NCBI GenBank assembly: GCA_018389105.1
Contig: JACATO010001582.1
Coordinates: forward strand, 85,001-149,000
Direction of reading: 5' to 3'
Length of the DNA stretch: 64,000 bases
Source: Nautilus pompilius
Lineage: Eukaryota > Mollusca > Cephalopoda > Nautilida > Nautilidae
Of the stretch, positions 61,831-64,000 are shown piece by piece. Position 1 is the first letter of the stretch. Every line of letters begins with the position of its first letter. A program made the position numbers and the translations under genes. The notes under the pieces were generated by a model that did not search any database, was not told the DNA's origin, and was given only the letters and a program-made list of their open reading frames with translations.

Positions 61831-61832
<2 letters not shown>
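61586..61832. other. Unassigned DNA
   Basis: Nothing recognised. Confidence 0.4.
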
Positions 61833-61892
<60 letters not shown>

Positions 61893-61959
61893 GTGACGTC
61901 AGACACAGAGAGAGATGACGTCAGTACGAGAACGAGAGCGAGAGAGAATATGACGTCAG

Positions 61960-62008
<49 letters not shown>
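61833..62008 (+). repeat. CRE/GA array, locus at 62 kb
   Basis: A (GA)n run is followed by CGTGACGTCAGACACAGAG, GATGACGTCAGTACGAGAAC and TATGACGTCAGTACACAGAG, then a second (GA)n run. Three exact TGACGTCA octamers lie between two GA tracts. Confidence 0.94.
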
Positions 62009-62872
62009 TAAGCTGGATGATAAGTTTTAGCTGGATTTGCTCGGTGACCGCCCAGAACTAATCCGCTGTTATTTCCTGTTGGTTACCGTGGCTCAGGTCT
62101 GAGGTGATTTCCTTTTTGACGGAAAGCCGATGATTCAGGTGGGATCGTCGGTACATGGTGTGCGTCGCGGCGAAAAGCGCAAATCCGGCGTAAGTCAACG
62201 ACCAGGAGAGAAGAGATCCTGCGAGTTTTGAAATGAGATTTCACGACTTCAGGGAGCGGAGATGCTAGAGTAAGTTACAGTTCGCTTATCTTGACTTCCT
62301 ACTTTAGAGATTAGCCTGCATTAGAAGGAAAACAAACAGCGACAGCAGCAGAATTTGGCTGAAAGGTTTCCAATGGTTATGTCATCTCATTACGAATGAC
62401 ATCAGACATCAGCATTCAGCGCTGGCACTTCACAATGAACCGTTTCTAAAACAAACACCTTTTAAAACAATTTCCTTATAAATACCTGTTTATTGTTTGA
62501 AATAAAAACAAAACTCGGGTATACGGGAGAGCGCAAATCTGCTATGCTTAACTTAAAGAATGGGAAATCAGAAGGAGACCGAAGGATAAGGGAGCTAAAT
62601 ACCTGTCGAGAAACCATTCCAATGTAAGGCAGAAATGGCACGACGAGGAGAGCGAACAGATCCACCGTGTCAGCTTCTCTTCAATGTCACACTAGCTCGT
62701 CGGTAGCGGTATGGTTCTCCACACGTAGCCTTCATCATCCATCGGCCATAGCCATGGCAACATGACCAATAAACAAGACCAATCTATCATTTATTTATCC
62801 GATACTGATCAGTAATTACAAGTAACGCTATCGATCTGTTTCTAAAATCATACTGGTTATTTTAAAAAAAAG
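62009..62872. other. Unassigned DNA
   Basis: No exon recognised. This is the 5' flank of the last Tc1-like remnant. Confidence 0.4.
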
Positions 62873-64000
62873 AAGTACTGTGCAAAGGCCTTAAGCAAAT
62901 CATACAAAAGCACTATTGCTTGTTCTGTTTCATTTCAGAATAATAACCGAATAAAAATCGCAAATACATCAATTGCTAATAAACATAAAATAATATTTCT
63001 CCATGAACAACGTAAAACTCATAAGTAGTATAGCCGGAATTTTTAAAGATATGCCATTCAAGAAATTATCAAAAATTCAGAGGTATTGGTTCAGTTTCTG
63101 ATAGGAAAATATTTGTACAGTTCCCCCAAAAAAACTATCCAGAAAGATTAACAAATTACCTGGAGATAAGTTCTCCGAGGAATATAAAGATATCCAGCTA
63201 GGAGATAAAGAGAGATCCGATAGATTCATCAGGGGTTCAGGTTCATGATTTTACAGTACAAAGACTTATAAGACGAAGTGCACCTAAAAGACGGAAATCA
63301 GTCAAAAAATTCTTTATACGTGAAGGGGATAAGGTTAGGTGACTAAAATAAGCCAGCCAACGCCCAAACTGAACTGAAGAACAATGGAACAAATTCCTTC
63401 GGTAAAATAAATCAAAGTGAAATTCTTGGGCCTAAGAGAAAGTAGGATGTAAGGGAAAGAATTGAGCAACAGCGTATGAAAATATCTTTGCAGCCTACAG
63501 TAAAGCAAGGATGAGGTCCTCTTTAGTTATGAAAGTGTATCCTAGCCATGAGTGTAGGAGACTTAGCAAAAATGAAAGGAAATATGAATGCAGCCAGATA
63601 CAAGCAGATTCTTACTTACCATGTTGTTCTTTCAGTATTCAGGTGCATTCACATTTCAACATGACCGCGATCTAAAACATACTTACAACGCAACGAAAAA
63701 AAAAAAGAAGAGAGAAGCGTTGGATCCATTAAAGTTGGCAGAAGAAAGGCCTGATCTTGGTATTATTGAACATATTTGCGACAACTCGAACAGAATTAAC
63801 AACGAACAACAGCCAATAACCAAGAATGAACCCTAAACAGTGCTTCCAGATAAATCAAACAACGTTCCAGCTGATACTATTTCAAAAAAATTACCAAGGA
63901 GCTTTCCAAGACGCATTCAGGCAGCCATGGAAGAAAGAGAAAATATGATTATGCATAATCTTTACTTCGTTTTCATCCTGTCTACTGTACAATATCCATT
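62873..64000 (+). pseudogene. Tc1-like DD34E transposase remnant, best preserved, cut by window end
   Basis: TACTGTGCAAAGGCCTTAAG at 62876-62895 resembles Tc1-type terminal repeats. From about 63083, GSVSDRKIFVQFPQK matches G(T/S)V.NR..SGRP.K. VHDFTVQRLIRRS (about 63240-63280) matches V...T(V/I)RR.L. WNKFLR (about 63379) matches WNK.LWSDES. LQPTVKQG (about 63488) matches PTVKHGGGS. GDLAKMKGNMNAARYKQILT (about 63560-63620) is an almost perfect Tc1 block. A frame change follows, then FTFQHDRDLKHT (about 63645-63680, second catalytic Asp) and ERPDLGIIEH (about 63747-63776, final Glu). VPADTISKK and LPRSFPRRIQAAMEE (about 63863-63935) form the C-terminal tail. Stops and at least two frameshifts make it inactive. 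The 3' terminal repeat is not in view. Confidence 0.87.

Overview
This is eukaryotic, almost certainly animal, non-coding DNA. There are no operons, ribosome binding sites or dense open frames. Microsatellites and minisatellites fill a large share of the window, and every recognisable protein-like stretch is a decayed transposon. CpG is plentiful throughout, which argues against a vertebrate. The mix of degenerate Tc1-like DNA transposons, non-LTR retrotransposon scraps, tRNA-like short elements and very abundant GA/CT tracts would fit a marine invertebrate such as a mollusc. That placement is inference from repeat style, not proof. I found no protein-coding exon I can defend and no conventional RNA gene.

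Layout. 0.5-0.8 kb: GA tract with a CRE-type motif. 1.86-2.0 kb: degenerate ~48-bp tandem repeat. 3.9-5.0 kb: two tRNA-like remnants. 5.27-7.02 kb: 29-bp minisatellite, about 60 copies. 7.6-7.8 kb: CT tract. 12.2-12.4 kb: reverse-transcriptase scrap. 13.1-15.7 kb: GC- and CpG-rich block. 16.0-16.3 and 17.4-18.6 kb: two arrays dense in the palindrome TGACGTCA. 23.4-23.6 kb: tRNA-like remnant and CA tract. 25.35-26.97 kb: 30-bp minisatellite, about 53 copies with a 90-bp higher-order pattern. 27.7-28.1 kb: degenerate ~51-bp repeat. 35.0-35.2 kb: second reverse-transcriptase scrap. 36.4-36.6 kb: CRE motifs with a CA tract. 40.4-40.9 kb: 490-bp CT array. 42.4-43.95 kb: Tc1-like remnant. 44.1 kb: near-perfect 25-bp palindrome. 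44.9 kb: tRNA-like element. 47.1-47.3 kb: CRE/GA array. 49.7-50.7 kb: CpG-rich promoter-like block. 51.0 kb: tRNA-like element. 51.6-51.8 kb: GA array. 52.4-53.2 kb (+) and 53.9-54.8 kb (-): two tail-to-tail Tc1-like remnants. 57.8-58.1 kb: degenerate short tandem repeat. 59.6-60.4 kb: promoter-like block. 61.8-62.0 kb: CRE/GA array. 62.9-64.0 kb: the best-preserved Tc1-like remnant, cut by the window end.

The most notable pattern is a dispersed repeat family. A 12-base core, TGACGTCAGTAC, containing the full palindromic CREB/ATF site, is embedded in GA/CT tracts at six or more separate loci and in both orientations. Counting by eye gives about 53 exact TGACGTCA octamers in these loci, where chance predicts about one per 64 kb. 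Whether this is only satellite biology or a bZIP-binding platform cannot be decided from sequence alone.
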